NCBI GenBank assembly: GCA_030831605.1
Contig: JAURKU010000049.1
Coordinates: 1 to 33,730, forward strand
DNA: 33,730 nucleotides
Direction: 5' to 3'
Origin: Rhodoluna sp.
GTDB taxonomy: Bacteria > Actinomycetota > Actinomycetes > Actinomycetales > Microbacteriaceae
Below, piece after piece: positions 1 through 7,993 of this stretch; positions within the stretch are counted from its first letter, which is position 1, and each line of letters opens with the position of its first letter. A model generated the notes under the pieces. That model was not told the origin of the DNA. It ran no database searches and saw nothing but the letters and a program-made list of their open reading frames with translations. A program made the position numbers and the translations under genes.

Positions 1-701
1 ATTGCTTTACGAACACCCTTAACCGGAATTCTCTCTTCACGTTCGGTTTTCGCTTCAGGAGTAGTTTGATTTTTGAAAACGCTTGCAACTTGCGCTGCGT
101 TCATAACGTCTTCGCGGGTAACTTCTCCAGATAAACCAGTGGCCTTTACTTTATTGATATCAACGTTTAGATCTTTAGCAAGTTTTCTGATCGGTGGTTT
201 AGCTAAAACGGTATCAGCGGTCGGCACCACTGCGATCAAATCAGTAGCTGGTGCGGCATTGACAATAACAGCAGGAACCTGAGGTGTTGCAGCACGCTTT
301 CTTCTCGACGGTGTTCCGCTAGAAACCCCGTAACCTACCAGTGTCGGTTGTGGTTTTTCATCACTACTTGCAGTTGAAGCAACATCTTGAACGGCAGCGA
401 TTGCTTCGGTTACCGCTTCGTGCAGTGAAGTCGAAGCTGCAGCAGCTGAAGTTAGCTGTGAGACTGTTACGGCAATAATTGGTGAACCGACTGCAACGGT
501 GTCACCTTCGTTTGCCATTAGTTGTGCGACGGTGCCAGCGAAAGGGCATGGTAGTTCAACTAAACTTTTCGCAGTTTCAATTTCGACAATTATTTGATTC
601 ACGCTTACGCTGTCGCCAACTTTAACTTTCCAAGAAACAATCTCGGCTTCAGTAAGGCCTTCACCAACATCCGGTAAATCGAAATAAGCTAACTGACTCA
701 T
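1..701 (-). CDS. 2-oxoacid dehydrogenase E2 (dihydrolipoamide acyltransferase), N-terminal part
   Basis: This is the lipoylated E2 core of a pyruvate or branched-chain 2-oxoacid dehydrogenase complex, which passes the acyl group from E1 to CoA. About 233 residues are visible; the catalytic acyltransferase domain lies beyond the left edge. The reverse-strand translation starts MSQLAYFDLPDVGEGLTEAE. It has a lipoyl domain (about residues 3-78) with the modified lysine in IETAK (K45), an Ala/Ser/Thr-rich linker, and a peripheral-subunit-binding domain near 167-202 (PPIRKLAKDLNVD...GLSGEVTREDV). There is one lipoyl domain only. The ATG shares one base with the E1beta stop codon (TAATG), so translation is probably coupled. 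Domain calls are from sequence. Whether pyruvate or branched-chain acids are the substrate cannot be decided here. Confidence 0.93.
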   Translation of the reverse strand, partial: MSQLAYFDLPDVGEGLTEAEIVSWKVKVGDSVSVNQIIVEIETAKSLVELPCPFAGTVAQLMANEGDTVAVGSPIIAVTVSQLTSAAAASTSLHEAVTEAIAAVQDVASTASSDEKPQPTLVGYGVSSGTPSRRKRAATPQVPAVIVNAAPATDLIAVVPTADTVLAKPPIRKLAKDLNVDINKVKATGLSGEVTREDVMNAAQVASVFKNQTTPEAKTEREERIPVKGVRKA

Positions 702-1684
702 TAGTAGGCCATCACTCTATCGACGGCTTCCATCAGGCGATCTGCATCTGGAAGATAAAGCTCTTCGAGTTTTGCTGCCGGATAAGGAACATCAAATCCA
801 CCAACACGAATCACTGGTGCTTCCAGGTAATAGAAACAAAGTTCGGCTATCTTGGCTGCTATCTCCGATGAGATGCTCACAAAGGTTCCCGCTTCATGCG
901 CCACAATTAATCGCCCAGTCTTTTTAACCGATTCGACAATTACGCCGAAATCAATCGGCGAAAGCGAGCGAATATCGATTACCTCGATGCTGACCCCCTC
1001 AGCTTGGGCAATCTCGGCTGCCTGCAAGCTGGTAACCACCATCGGTCCGTAACTGGCTATGGTCACATCGGTGCCGGGTTTTAGCACCGTCGCTTGGTGC
1101 AGGCCCAGTGCTGGCTGATCAAGCTCGACTTGCCCTTTTTGCCAATAGCGACGCTTTGGTTCTAGGAAAACAACCGGGTCAGCACTTTGGATGGCTTGCT
1201 GAATCATCCAATAGGCATCATTCGGGTTTGATGGGCTGACTACGCGCAATCCAGCAGTGTGCGCAAAATATGCTTCTGGCGATTCGGAGTGGTGCTCAAC
1301 AGCGCCAATGCCACCGCCGTAAGGAATACGAATTACCACCGGCATCTTTAGATGGCCTTCGCTGCGGTTAGTTAGTTTTGCTAACTGGCTTACGATTTGA
1401 TCAAAAGCTGGATATACAAAACCATCAAACTGAATTTCGGCAACAGATCTGAACCCACGCATTGCTAAACCGATTGCAGTTCCAACAATTGCCGACTCAG
1501 CAATTGGTGAATTGAAAATTCTTTTAGACCCGAATTCGTCGAGTAGCCCTTCGGTGATTCTAAAAACCCCACCGAGCTTGGCGACATCTTCACCGAATAC
1601 CAAAACTTTCGGATCATCCTGCATCGCTTTTCTGATGCCTGCATTTAGCGCTTTAGCTATTGATAGTTCAACTGTGTTGGCCAT
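701..1684 (-). CDS. 2-oxoacid dehydrogenase E1 beta subunit (pyruvate / branched-chain type)
   Basis: The beta subunit of the heterotetrameric ThDP-dependent E1 decarboxylase is 327 aa, full length for the family. Recognisable segments are the N-terminal ALNAGIRKAMQDDPKVLVFGEDV, the FNSPIAESAIVGTAIGLA cofactor-site region, AEIQFDGFVYPAFDQIVSQ, and the C-terminal transketolase-like domain with IEVIDIRSLSPID and HEAGTF. It sits between E1alpha and E2: its ATG overlaps the E1alpha TGA by one base at 1684, and its own stop overlaps the E2 start. All three are therefore probably one transcript and one complex. The family includes pyruvate, branched-chain and acetoin enzymes, so substrate specificity stays open. 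Confidence 0.95.
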   Translation of the reverse strand: MANTVELSIAKALNAGIRKAMQDDPKVLVFGEDVAKLGGVFRITEGLLDEFGSKRIFNSPIAESAIVGTAIGLAMRGFRSVAEIQFDGFVYPAFDQIVSQLAKLTNRSEGHLKMPVVIRIPYGGGIGAVEHHSESPEAYFAHTAGLRVVSPSNPNDAYWMIQQAIQSADPVVFLEPKRRYWQKGQVELDQPALGLHQATVLKPGTDVTIASYGPMVVTSLQAAEIAQAEGVSIEVIDIRSLSPIDFGVIVESVKKTGRLIVAHEAGTFVSISSEIAAKIAELCFYYLEAPVIRVGGFDVPYPAAKLEELYLPDADRLMEAVDRVMAY

Positions 1685-2826
1685 CAGCGTGAACCCCCGT
1701 AGTCGACTTTGTTTTCACCATCGTCGGTAGGAGTGTGACCACCGAGTGACTCTTCAAAGCCGCGCAGCCAAGCACGCTGCTCTTCAATCAGTGGATGTGG
1801 TTCTGAATAAACGTGATCAAAAATAAGTTCTAGTTCAGGTTCTGGCAGTGCGAAGGTGGTTTCGCGAATCTCGGCAGCTAATTGATCTCCGGCAGCTTGC
1901 ACTTCGTCAAAGAAGTCTTGACCGATGCCTTGGCTTCTGAGGAATTTCTCAAAACGAATAATCGGGTCTCTGGCTTGCCAGTAGGCAACCTGTTCTGCAT
2001 CACGATACTTGGATGGATCGTCACTTGTGGTGTGTGCACCGATGCGATAGGTCAGCGCTTCAATTAGATATGGGCCTAAACCATTTCTGGCATCATCCAT
2101 ATGCTTTTTAGTTACCGCGTAACAAGCCAGCACGTCATTGCCATCAACTCTGATCCCTGGGACACCAAATCCTTCACCGCGACGATAGAGCGGAACTTTA
2201 GTTTGGGTTTCCACTGCGGACGAAATCGCCCACTGGTTGTTCTGGCAGAAAAAGACCAGGGGAGCATTCGTCGTGGCGGCCATCAACAAGGCTTCGCTGA
2301 TATCTCCCTCGGCAGTTGCGCCGTCACCAAAATATGTAATTACCGCTTCATCGATTTCTGGGTTACCGGTTGCAACCTTGCCTTCGAAGTTCACGCCCAT
2401 GGCATAGCCGGCCGCGTGTAGAGTTTGTGCGCCTAGAACGATTGCATATAGGTGAAACTTCTTCTCGTAAGGGTTCCAGCCACCGTGATTTACCCCGCGG
2501 AACATCTTAATGATCGACATCAGGTCTACGCCGTGCGTTATGGCCACTCCGTGCTCACGATAGGACGGGAAAATATTGTCATTCGGCCCAACCGCATGAC
2601 CGGAACCAATCTGAGCGCCTTCTTGCCCAACTGCGGGCACCCAAAGCCCCATCTGGCCTTGGCGCTGCAGAGCAGTAGCTTCATTATCAAATCTGCGGAT
2701 TCGGGCCATGTCCCGGTAAAACTTTAGAAAATCTGACTCTCGAAGATCTCTAATGAACTGGGCGTAAATTTCATGTTCTTTGGAGGCCACCGCGAACTCG
2801 CCATTCTCGTTCAAGAACTGAACCAT
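1684..2826 (-). CDS. 2-oxoacid dehydrogenase E1 alpha subunit (pyruvate / branched-chain type)
   Basis: The alpha subunit of the ThDP-dependent E1 carries out the oxidative decarboxylation step. The ThDP motif is clear: GDG at about residues 167-169, ending in QNN at about 195-197, with FPSYREHG and RIGAHTTSDDPSKYR as further family landmarks. An in-frame ATG exists at 2952, but its extra 42 residues do not look like the family and would overlap the divergent gene at 2891. The ATG at 2826 (MVQFLNENGEF) gives about 380 aa, the usual size, and is preferred. No strong Shine-Dalgarno precedes it; TGATAT lies just upstream, so a near-leaderless transcript is possible. It is the first gene of the E1alpha-E1beta-E2 operon. 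Confidence 0.93.
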   Translation of the reverse strand: MVQFLNENGEFAVASKEHEIYAQFIRDLRESDFLKFYRDMARIRRFDNEATALQRQGQMGLWVPAVGQEGAQIGSGHAVGPNDNIFPSYREHGVAITHGVDLMSIIKMFRGVNHGGWNPYEKKFHLYAIVLGAQTLHAAGYAMGVNFEGKVATGNPEIDEAVITYFGDGATAEGDISEALLMAATTNAPLVFFCQNNQWAISSAVETQTKVPLYRRGEGFGVPGIRVDGNDVLACYAVTKKHMDDARNGLGPYLIEALTYRIGAHTTSDDPSKYRDAEQVAYWQARDPIIRFEKFLRSQGIGQDFFDEVQAAGDQLAAEIRETTFALPEPELELIFDHVYSEPHPLIEEQRAWLRGFEESLGGHTPTDDGENKVDYGGSR

Positions 2827-2890
2827 GGGGATATCAGGCGGTAGGTAAGTCACAACTACCAATTTACTTGAGGGATGGCACAATCGAACC

Positions 2891-3316
2891 ATGAAACGAT
2901 TTTTGATCGCGACTGTTCTCAACGGCCTAGGTATTTGGCTGGTTTCAGCCATTATTCCCGGTGTTCACCTTCAGCCATACGGGGGCACTGAGCCTTGGCA
3001 GCTAGCACTGACACTGTTGTTTATCGGAGCAATTTTCGGCGTTATCAACGCAGTTATTGCACCGGTCATTAAAGTCATCGCTATACCTCTATACATACTC
3101 ACTTTCGGACTTATCTCTTTTGTCATCAACGGCGCACTACTGCTCTTGGTTGCTTGGATCAGCCAGCAATTTAGCCCGCAAACATTCAACATCGATGGTT
3201 TTGGCCCAGATGGGCTAACCGTAGTCTCACTTGGCTGGGCAATCCTGGCAGCTCTTGTCATGAGCATCTTCTCTTTCATTGGAAGAGGCTTATTCAAAGC
3301 CCTGCGTATTCTCTAA
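2891..3316 (+). CDS. Small membrane protein, phage-holin-4 / YvlD-like family
   Basis: This 141-aa protein is almost entirely hydrophobic, with about four membrane segments: roughly residues 4-24, 38-58, 64-90 and 112-136. The pattern of FLIATVLNGLGIWLVSAIIPGV followed by GAIFGVINAVIAPVIKVIAIPLYILTFGL is characteristic of the widespread YvlD / Phage_holin_4 family (PF04020 from memory). Despite the name these are chromosomal integral membrane proteins of poorly known function. CACAAT lies at -12 to -7 from the ATG, the position of a -10 element for a leaderless mRNA. It is divergent from E1alpha (64 bp apart), and its stop codon overlaps the stop of the convergent gene at 3313. Exact role unknown. 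Confidence 0.85.
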   Translation: MKRFLIATVLNGLGIWLVSAIIPGVHLQPYGGTEPWQLALTLLFIGAIFGVINAVIAPVIKVIAIPLYILTFGLISFVINGALLLLVAWISQQFSPQTFNIDGFGPDGLTVVSLGWAILAALVMSIFSFIGRGLFKALRIL

Positions 3317-4122
3317 ACCGCGAGGCTAAATATCTGCGTCTTTCCCGAGATGTTTGAGTTATTGGCAACCGGATGGATAAGTTCACCATCTTGTTCAAAG
3401 ACAAAATGTATCTGATCATCTAGCTGTGTATTCGTTTTAATAAATTCAGCTAAGCCATGATTAGGTTGGTTCGCTTGATTTAGTGCTGACCAATCATGGG
3501 TTTTCGGTAAATAGAACCAGTGTTCCGACCTACCCTGCATCAGAAAATACGCTTCGTGCCTAACTAGGGGCTGATTGGTGCAGTTGGTCTCATCGAATCG
3601 CTGCTTGATTATTTGGATATCACTCGGGTAACTCACTTCAACTGCCGGGACATGCGCTAGCCAACCAAGCGGCAGGTTAATCGCACCTTTTAGGTTTAAT
3701 ACCCACGGTGTTAGTTCTTTAAGCAATTTTGGAATATCGATGGTTTCAATAAATGTCGTCAACATCGACTCTGTTTGCATATAAGAATTCGCCGATGTGA
3801 TTAGGGCATGTTGAATGTGCCAGAGCTTCGCTAGATGAAATGGTAGCTCTGCCGTGAACAAGGCTGCTGCCCAAGGTGCAGTGGCGAACTTGTCTGGGGT
3901 GAGTTCGGTAAGAAGGCTTACGGTTACACCCCAGATATCCCTAGCACTACGAACTAGCTCTTCGTGGGTGGCGATTACGACAACCGGCTGCGCCTTGACG
4001 GTGCAAATTTCCGTATTCATGGGATCAACCCCAAAAGAAACATCTGGAACATAAGCGCCTTGAGTTGATGATTTAGTTTTTGCATTTCCAGCCGACAGCT
4101 GTCGGCTGCTTGGCCTTGCCAC
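3313..4122 (-). CDS. Hypothetical protein, not recognised
   Basis: I do not recognise this 269-aa protein. It has no signal peptide, membrane helix or obvious catalytic motif. The middle (about 60-130) is a mix of amphipathic helices (ATHEELVRSARDIWGVTVSLL, FHLAKLWHIQHALITSAN). The C-terminal half looks like a beta-rich domain with several aromatic residues (HWFYLPKTHDWSAL). The GTG at 4122 gives the longest frame, but the first 34 residues are low-complexity Ser/Thr/Gly-rich and contain a 20-bp perfect palindrome in the DNA. The ATG at 4020 (MNTEICTVKAQPVVV) is an equally plausible start and would leave the palindrome in the promoter. Its TAG overlaps the stop codon of the convergent membrane protein. 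It is divergent from purB. Confidence 0.7.
   Translation of the reverse strand: MARPSSRQLSAGNAKTKSSTQGAYVPDVSFGVDPMNTEICTVKAQPVVVIATHEELVRSARDIWGVTVSLLTELTPDKFATAPWAAALFTAELPFHLAKLWHIQHALITSANSYMQTESMLTTFIETIDIPKLLKELTPWVLNLKGAINLPLGWLAHVPAVEVSYPSDIQIIKQRFDETNCTNQPLVRHEAYFLMQGRSEHWFYLPKTHDWSALNQANQPNHGLAEFIKTNTQLDDQIHFVFEQDGELIHPVANNSNISGKTQIFSLAV
4089..4108. repeat. Perfect 20-bp palindrome
   Basis: CAGCCGACAGCTGTCGGCTG is its own exact reverse complement. It lies in the first codons of the longest version of the hypothetical gene at 3313-4122, or just upstream if that gene starts at 4020, and about 165 bp before purB. There is no T-run on either side, so it is not a standard terminator. 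An operator for a dimeric regulator, or an mRNA hairpin, are the obvious possibilities. Confidence 0.6.
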
Positions 4123-4271
4123 AAACTCGGGCTCGGGGTTGCGTGCTGTAATAAGGCGATGGTTACTGCGAGGTGATTATTTAGAATGTTCATTTGAATA
4201 ATCTGCCTTTTGGATTATTCAACCTTTGCTTTCTAGCGCTTAATGTGGAAAAGACAGGGCAATATAGATAT

Positions 4272-5666
4272 GTGAGTAATCTTGGATTTCAGCCACTTAG
4301 CCCTCTAGATGGGCGCTATCGTGAAGCGGTCCAAGACCTAGGCCAGTATCTAAGCGAAGCGGGGCTAAACCGCGCCAGAATCTTGGTGGAAATCGAATGG
4401 TTAATTTATTTAGCCGAAAAGAATCTCCTCGGCTCAAATAGCTCAATTGATGATGAGTTTAAATCGCAGTTACGAAAGATCGCGGCTGACTTTAATTCAG
4501 CCGACATAGATTCCCTGGCCTCGATCGAAGCTCAGACCAAACACGATGTTAAGGCCGTCGAGTATTTCATCAGACAAAAACTACACGAACTGGGTAGAGA
4601 TGATGTTGCCGAACTGGTGCACTTTGGTTGTACGAGCGAGGACATCAATAATCTTTCTTACGCTCTGACCATTCATGATGCAATCACTGAGGTCTGGCTT
4701 CCCGCTGCGAGGAAATTAGTTGAGAAGATCGCAGACCTCGCTAAGAAGTATTCCAGGGACGCCATGCTATCTAGAACCCATGGCCAACCGGCTACACCTA
4801 CAACGATGGGCAAAGAGCTTGCTGTTTTTGTCTTTCGGCTAAACAGGCAAATCGAACGAGTCGAATCAATTGAGTATTTGGCAAAATTCTCTGGCGCTAC
4901 AGGAACCTGGTCCGCTCAAGTGGTAGCTGCCCCTGAAGTCGATTGGTTAAGCGAATCACAAGAATTTGTTGAAACTCTCGGATTAACTTTTAATCCGCTC
5001 ACAACTCAAATAGAGTCACACGACTGGCAAGCGGAGCTCTACTCTGCAATCTCACACTTCAACCGAATTCTGCACAACCTTTGCACCGACGTTTGGACTT
5101 ACATCTCGTTAAATTACTTCAAGCAGATACCTGTTGCTGGAGCTACCGGTTCTTCAACAATGCCCCACAAAGTAAATCCAATTAAGTTCGAAAATGCTGA
5201 GGCCAACCTTGAGATCTCTTCAGCGATATTGGACTCCCTTTCGGCAACGCTGGTAACAACTAGGCTGCAGCGTGATCTGACCGATTCAACTAGTCAACGC
5301 AATGTTGGCGTCGGCGTGGGCCATTCGCTTTTGGCAATTAGTAACGCAACATCGGGCCTAGGGCAAATAGAACTGAACCAAGCTGTCTTAGAAGCGGACC
5401 TGCTTGAAAACTGGGAGGTTCTGGCCGAGGCTATCCAGACTGTGGTCAGGGCCGAAATAGCGAGGGGAAACAGTCAAATTTCAGACCCTTATGCCCTGCT
5501 AAAGGAGCTGACCCGCGGTAAGAGAATATCTGGGGATGATTTGCTGTCTTTCATTACCGAATTGGATATAAGCCAAGAGGCTAAGTCCAGGCTTATCTCC
5601 CTAAAACCCTCGAGTTATTCCGGTCTGGCCAGTTTGCTGGTCGAGTTCATTTCTCCTGAAAAATAG
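4272..5666 (+). CDS. purB: Adenylosuccinate lyase
   Basis: PurB catalyses two fumarate-releasing steps of purine synthesis: SAICAR to AICAR, and adenylosuccinate to AMP. From the GTG at 4272 the protein is 464 aa, normal for the E. coli-like PurB type that begins with LSPLDGRYR. Visible landmarks in this numbering: TKHDVKAVEYF (from about 89), HFGCTSEDINN (117-127), SRTHGQPATPT with the catalytic-site histidine (about 167-177), and the fumarate-lyase signature SSTMPHKVNP (about 294-303) on the mobile loop. The frame stays open upstream to a TTG at 4194, but those 26 residues are unlike the family. The GTG follows the AT-rich AATATAGATAT directly, compatible with a near-leaderless message. It is a single-gene unit. 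Confidence 0.94.
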   Translation: MSNLGFQPLSPLDGRYREAVQDLGQYLSEAGLNRARILVEIEWLIYLAEKNLLGSNSSIDDEFKSQLRKIAADFNSADIDSLASIEAQTKHDVKAVEYFIRQKLHELGRDDVAELVHFGCTSEDINNLSYALTIHDAITEVWLPAARKLVEKIADLAKKYSRDAMLSRTHGQPATPTTMGKELAVFVFRLNRQIERVESIEYLAKFSGATGTWSAQVVAAPEVDWLSESQEFVETLGLTFNPLTTQIESHDWQAELYSAISHFNRILHNLCTDVWTYISLNYFKQIPVAGATGSSTMPHKVNPIKFENAEANLEISSAILDSLSATLVTTRLQRDLTDSTSQRNVGVGVGHSLLAISNATSGLGQIELNQAVLEADLLENWEVLAEAIQTVVRAEIARGNSQISDPYALLKELTRGKRISGDDLLSFITELDISQEAKSRLISLKPSSYSGLASLLVEFISPEK

Positions 5667-5747
5667 AGCCTCCAGGCCGAATTTATTAATAAAAAATTCT
5701 TTTTAGCGAATACCTAAATAGTTGTCCCCTCTCTGGAATAATTCAAT

Positions 5748-5776
5748 TTGACGAAGTTAAACACAGTGTTTAACTA
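5748..5776 (+). promoter_or_regulatory. Candidate promoter with palindromic operator for the surface-protein gene
   Basis: GTTAAACACAGTGTTTAAC (5756-5774) is a perfect inverted repeat, with 9-bp arms around one central base. It sits directly downstream of TTGACG (5748-5753), a good -35 match. A weak -10 (TAACTA, 5771-5776) would be 17 bp from it, so the dyad would fill the promoter spacer, a classic place for a repressor or activator. The dyad is seen in the sequence; its function is inferred. Confidence 0.5.
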
Positions 5777-5802
5777 CAAATTCTTCCTTCAGAGAGAGAT
5801 TC

Positions 5803-7938
5803 ATGAAAAAACTAGTCAAGGTCTTAGCGGCAGCTTTAGTGCTGACCATTGCCGCTTTCCCCGCAATGGCGACGGCGGATACAACTGTCGATGTAACGAA
5901 AGCGGGTGCTCCAACTACAGCCATTGAATCCGGCGACACCATTCGCGTTTCAGCTGGATCTCCAATATCCACCTCTGGTTCTATCAACCAAACGTTGGCG
6001 GCAACCTGGTCTAAAGAAAGCCTTAGGTTGGGTGACACCGGTTCGATCATGTTGCCAGAAGGCTGGACTCTTGAATACACCACTGACAACGAAAATTGGA
6101 GCGCTACTGCTCCAGGTGATCTATCAACAGTCACTGGAATCCGCGCTGTCGGAGATGTGACAACAAACGGAAGGAATACTTTCACGACCAAGGCAAATAG
6201 CCAGGTAGTTGCAACACAGGATAACTTCCAAGGTTCTTCAGGTGGCGATGGCTACGCACTGACTTTCGGTGCTGATCGCGTATACAACGTCTTCCACCAC
6301 GATGGCTCTCTTCGTGTGGACTGTCACGTGAAAGCAACCGGTGCATCTTGTTACGGCGGTGCAACTCAATTCTTGGGATTCACTACCGGTAACGCTTCCG
6401 AGGCATTTTGGGATAGCTCAAGAAGTGCACTTTGGGCTCTAGCTCGCAACAGCTCTACTGGCCAGGGTGGCTTCGCTTGTGTGGATTACAGTGACAAGCC
6501 AAATCCAAAACTTTGTGCCACCAACTTTGTAGCGCTGGGTGCAGTTAACACCGCCCAAGAGCTGGGTGTGTCAACACGAATCGGCAACAAGGTATATGTA
6601 ATTAACGAGGCCGACTGGAAACTGCTTTGCCTAGATATTTCTACTGGCGCTGCGTGTACCAATAACGGATTCCAGCTACCAGGCACACCTGCTCCAGGTG
6701 ACAAGACTCTTTATGGTCGCGTTGCAAGCGCTGGTGATTTCAAAGTTTATTTCAGCACCACAAGCCACATCGGATGTTACAACCCAACCACAAACGACTT
6801 TTGCGGCGCACCTGTGGCGCTAGGACAAGCTGGTGGTCAGTACCCGATGTTCCCTGTGAGAAATGATGAAAGAGACTTAATAGGAATGTGTTTCTTCAGG
6901 ACACAGCAGTGTCTTGACGGTAATGGCCTAGAAGTAAACGTTCTCCCTGCTGCACTTTCAACCTGGATGACAAATAATCCTGTACCTAACTGGAATACAT
7001 ATAACGCAGGTAACTGGGCTGAACAGAACAACAAGATCTACCTGAACGATGGGCCATTTGGAACAGCAAGCCCAGATGTTTACTGTTTCGACTACACAAC
7101 TGGAGATGCCTGCGCTGGATTCTCTGGAAGAAATGTTGGAGTTCGAATCTACGTAATTGTGGCCGATCCATCAATTCCTAACTGTCTCTGGACCAATGGA
7201 GACGCGGGTCAGATCACGACTTTCAACGGCACTACTGGATTGCCCGGCTGTTCTCTGGAATACCCAGTTGTCGAGATGCCTTACACGGCAGTCGCACCAA
7301 GACTGGCCTGTAGTGAATCTGGTCGCGTATTAACCTGGGAAACAATCCAATTTGACATTCCAGACGGAATTGAAGCGTCGGATCTGAACGTGACGATATT
7401 GGATTCCGATGGTGCCCCAATTCCTGGCTGGGTAGATCTAAGCCCTAACGCAAACGGTCTACTGTCGATGCAATCGCTAACTGTAGAAACAACTGGAACC
7501 AAGCCAACCATTCAGGTAAATGCTGGAGTTGTTGATGAAGCGCTTCTGGCTCAACTAACCGCGACCGTGAAGTTCGAGGCAGAGGATCCAGAACTTTGCT
7601 TTGACTTAGTTGCAGCACCTAACTGTCCTGAATTCGTGCCTGGAGCTGGGGATCTAACTGTTCCAGATGGTCTAATTCAGACAGCAGCAATTACCTACTC
7701 CGCTGACGGAGAAGCATTGGCTGCAGGTGACGCGGAAGTTACCCTGAGTGGAACAAACACGGACGATGTCTGTGCTGCCTCGATTGCCAAACTGGCCTTA
7801 CCTGAAATAAACCAAGAGGAATCGGGTGGCTCCGACCTGGCTGACACCGGTGCAGACAGCGGCCTAATGCTCATGGCTGTATTTGCTCTGTTTATGTCAA
7901 TCGGTGGTGGGCTGCTGATCAGGCAAGCTAAACGCTAA
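5803..7938 (+). CDS. Secreted LAxTG-anchored surface protein with seven cysteine-pair modules
   Basis: This 711-aa exported protein has no function I recognise. A Sec signal peptide (KKLVKVLAAALVLTIAAFPAMATA) probably ends after residue 25. The C-terminus is a sorting signal: LADTG (679-683), a hydrophobic segment (about 687-706) and RQAKR. LAxTG is the form used by actinobacterial class E sortases. The central part (about 150-490) has seven cysteine pairs: 174/183, 226/238, 276/285, 325/334, 363/370, 428/437 and 461/483. Several share the pattern C-x-D/N-x(4-6)-G/D-x-x-C followed by G. Spacing is about 33-65 residues (mostly about 50), which suggests a beta-propeller-like repeat with a disulfide-closed hairpin per blade. 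Residues 495-665 look like Ig-type beta domains with further cysteines. The operator candidate lies upstream and a hairpin terminator downstream. No sortase gene is in the window. Confidence 0.85.
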   Translation: MKKLVKVLAAALVLTIAAFPAMATADTTVDVTKAGAPTTAIESGDTIRVSAGSPISTSGSINQTLAATWSKESLRLGDTGSIMLPEGWTLEYTTDNENWSATAPGDLSTVTGIRAVGDVTTNGRNTFTTKANSQVVATQDNFQGSSGGDGYALTFGADRVYNVFHHDGSLRVDCHVKATGASCYGGATQFLGFTTGNASEAFWDSSRSALWALARNSSTGQGGFACVDYSDKPNPKLCATNFVALGAVNTAQELGVSTRIGNKVYVINEADWKLLCLDISTGAACTNNGFQLPGTPAPGDKTLYGRVASAGDFKVYFSTTSHIGCYNPTTNDFCGAPVALGQAGGQYPMFPVRNDERDLIGMCFFRTQQCLDGNGLEVNVLPAALSTWMTNNPVPNWNTYNAGNWAEQNNKIYLNDGPFGTASPDVYCFDYTTGDACAGFSGRNVGVRIYVIVADPSIPNCLWTNGDAGQITTFNGTTGLPGCSLEYPVVEMPYTAVAPRLACSESGRVLTWETIQFDIPDGIEASDLNVTILDSDGAPIPGWVDLSPNANGLLSMQSLTVETTGTKPTIQVNAGVVDEALLAQLTATVKFEAEDPELCFDLVAAPNCPEFVPGAGDLTVPDGLIQTAAITYSADGEALAAGDAEVTLSGTNTDDVCAASIAKLALPEINQEESGGSDLADTGADSGLMLMAVFALFMSIGGGLLIRQAKR

Positions 7939-7948
7939 AAGAAATAAT

Positions 7949-7985
7949 TGTTTGTGGCCGCTAGTGAATCTGGCGGCCACAAACA
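7949..7985. terminator. Hairpin terminator between convergent genes
   Basis: Perfect 13-bp arms TGTTTGTGGCCGC (7949-7961) and GCGGCCACAAACA (7973-7985) flank an 11-nt loop. It lies between the surface-protein stop and the convergent small membrane gene. Short T-rich tails on both strands suggest it works in both directions. Confidence 0.8.
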
Positions 7986-7993
7986 TTTAAGTT

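Noticed and set aside
73-282. Plus-strand ORF of 69 codons
   Set aside because: It lies antisense to the E2 linker and binding-domain region, whose reading frame is clearly coding.
5667-5715. Terminator after purB
   Set aside because: GCCTCCAGGC and GAATTT/AAATTC give only weak stems; an A/T-rich end is present but I cannot support a proper hairpin.
5757-6191. Minus-strand ORF of 144 codons over the start of the surface-protein gene
   Set aside because: It is a shadow of the signal peptide and first domain; it has no Shine-Dalgarno and no recognisable features.
6316-6334. Possible extra parS (TGTCACGTGAAAG) in the surface-protein gene
   Set aside because: Only the central CACGTG and AAA fit; flanks mismatch the 16-bp consensus at several positions.
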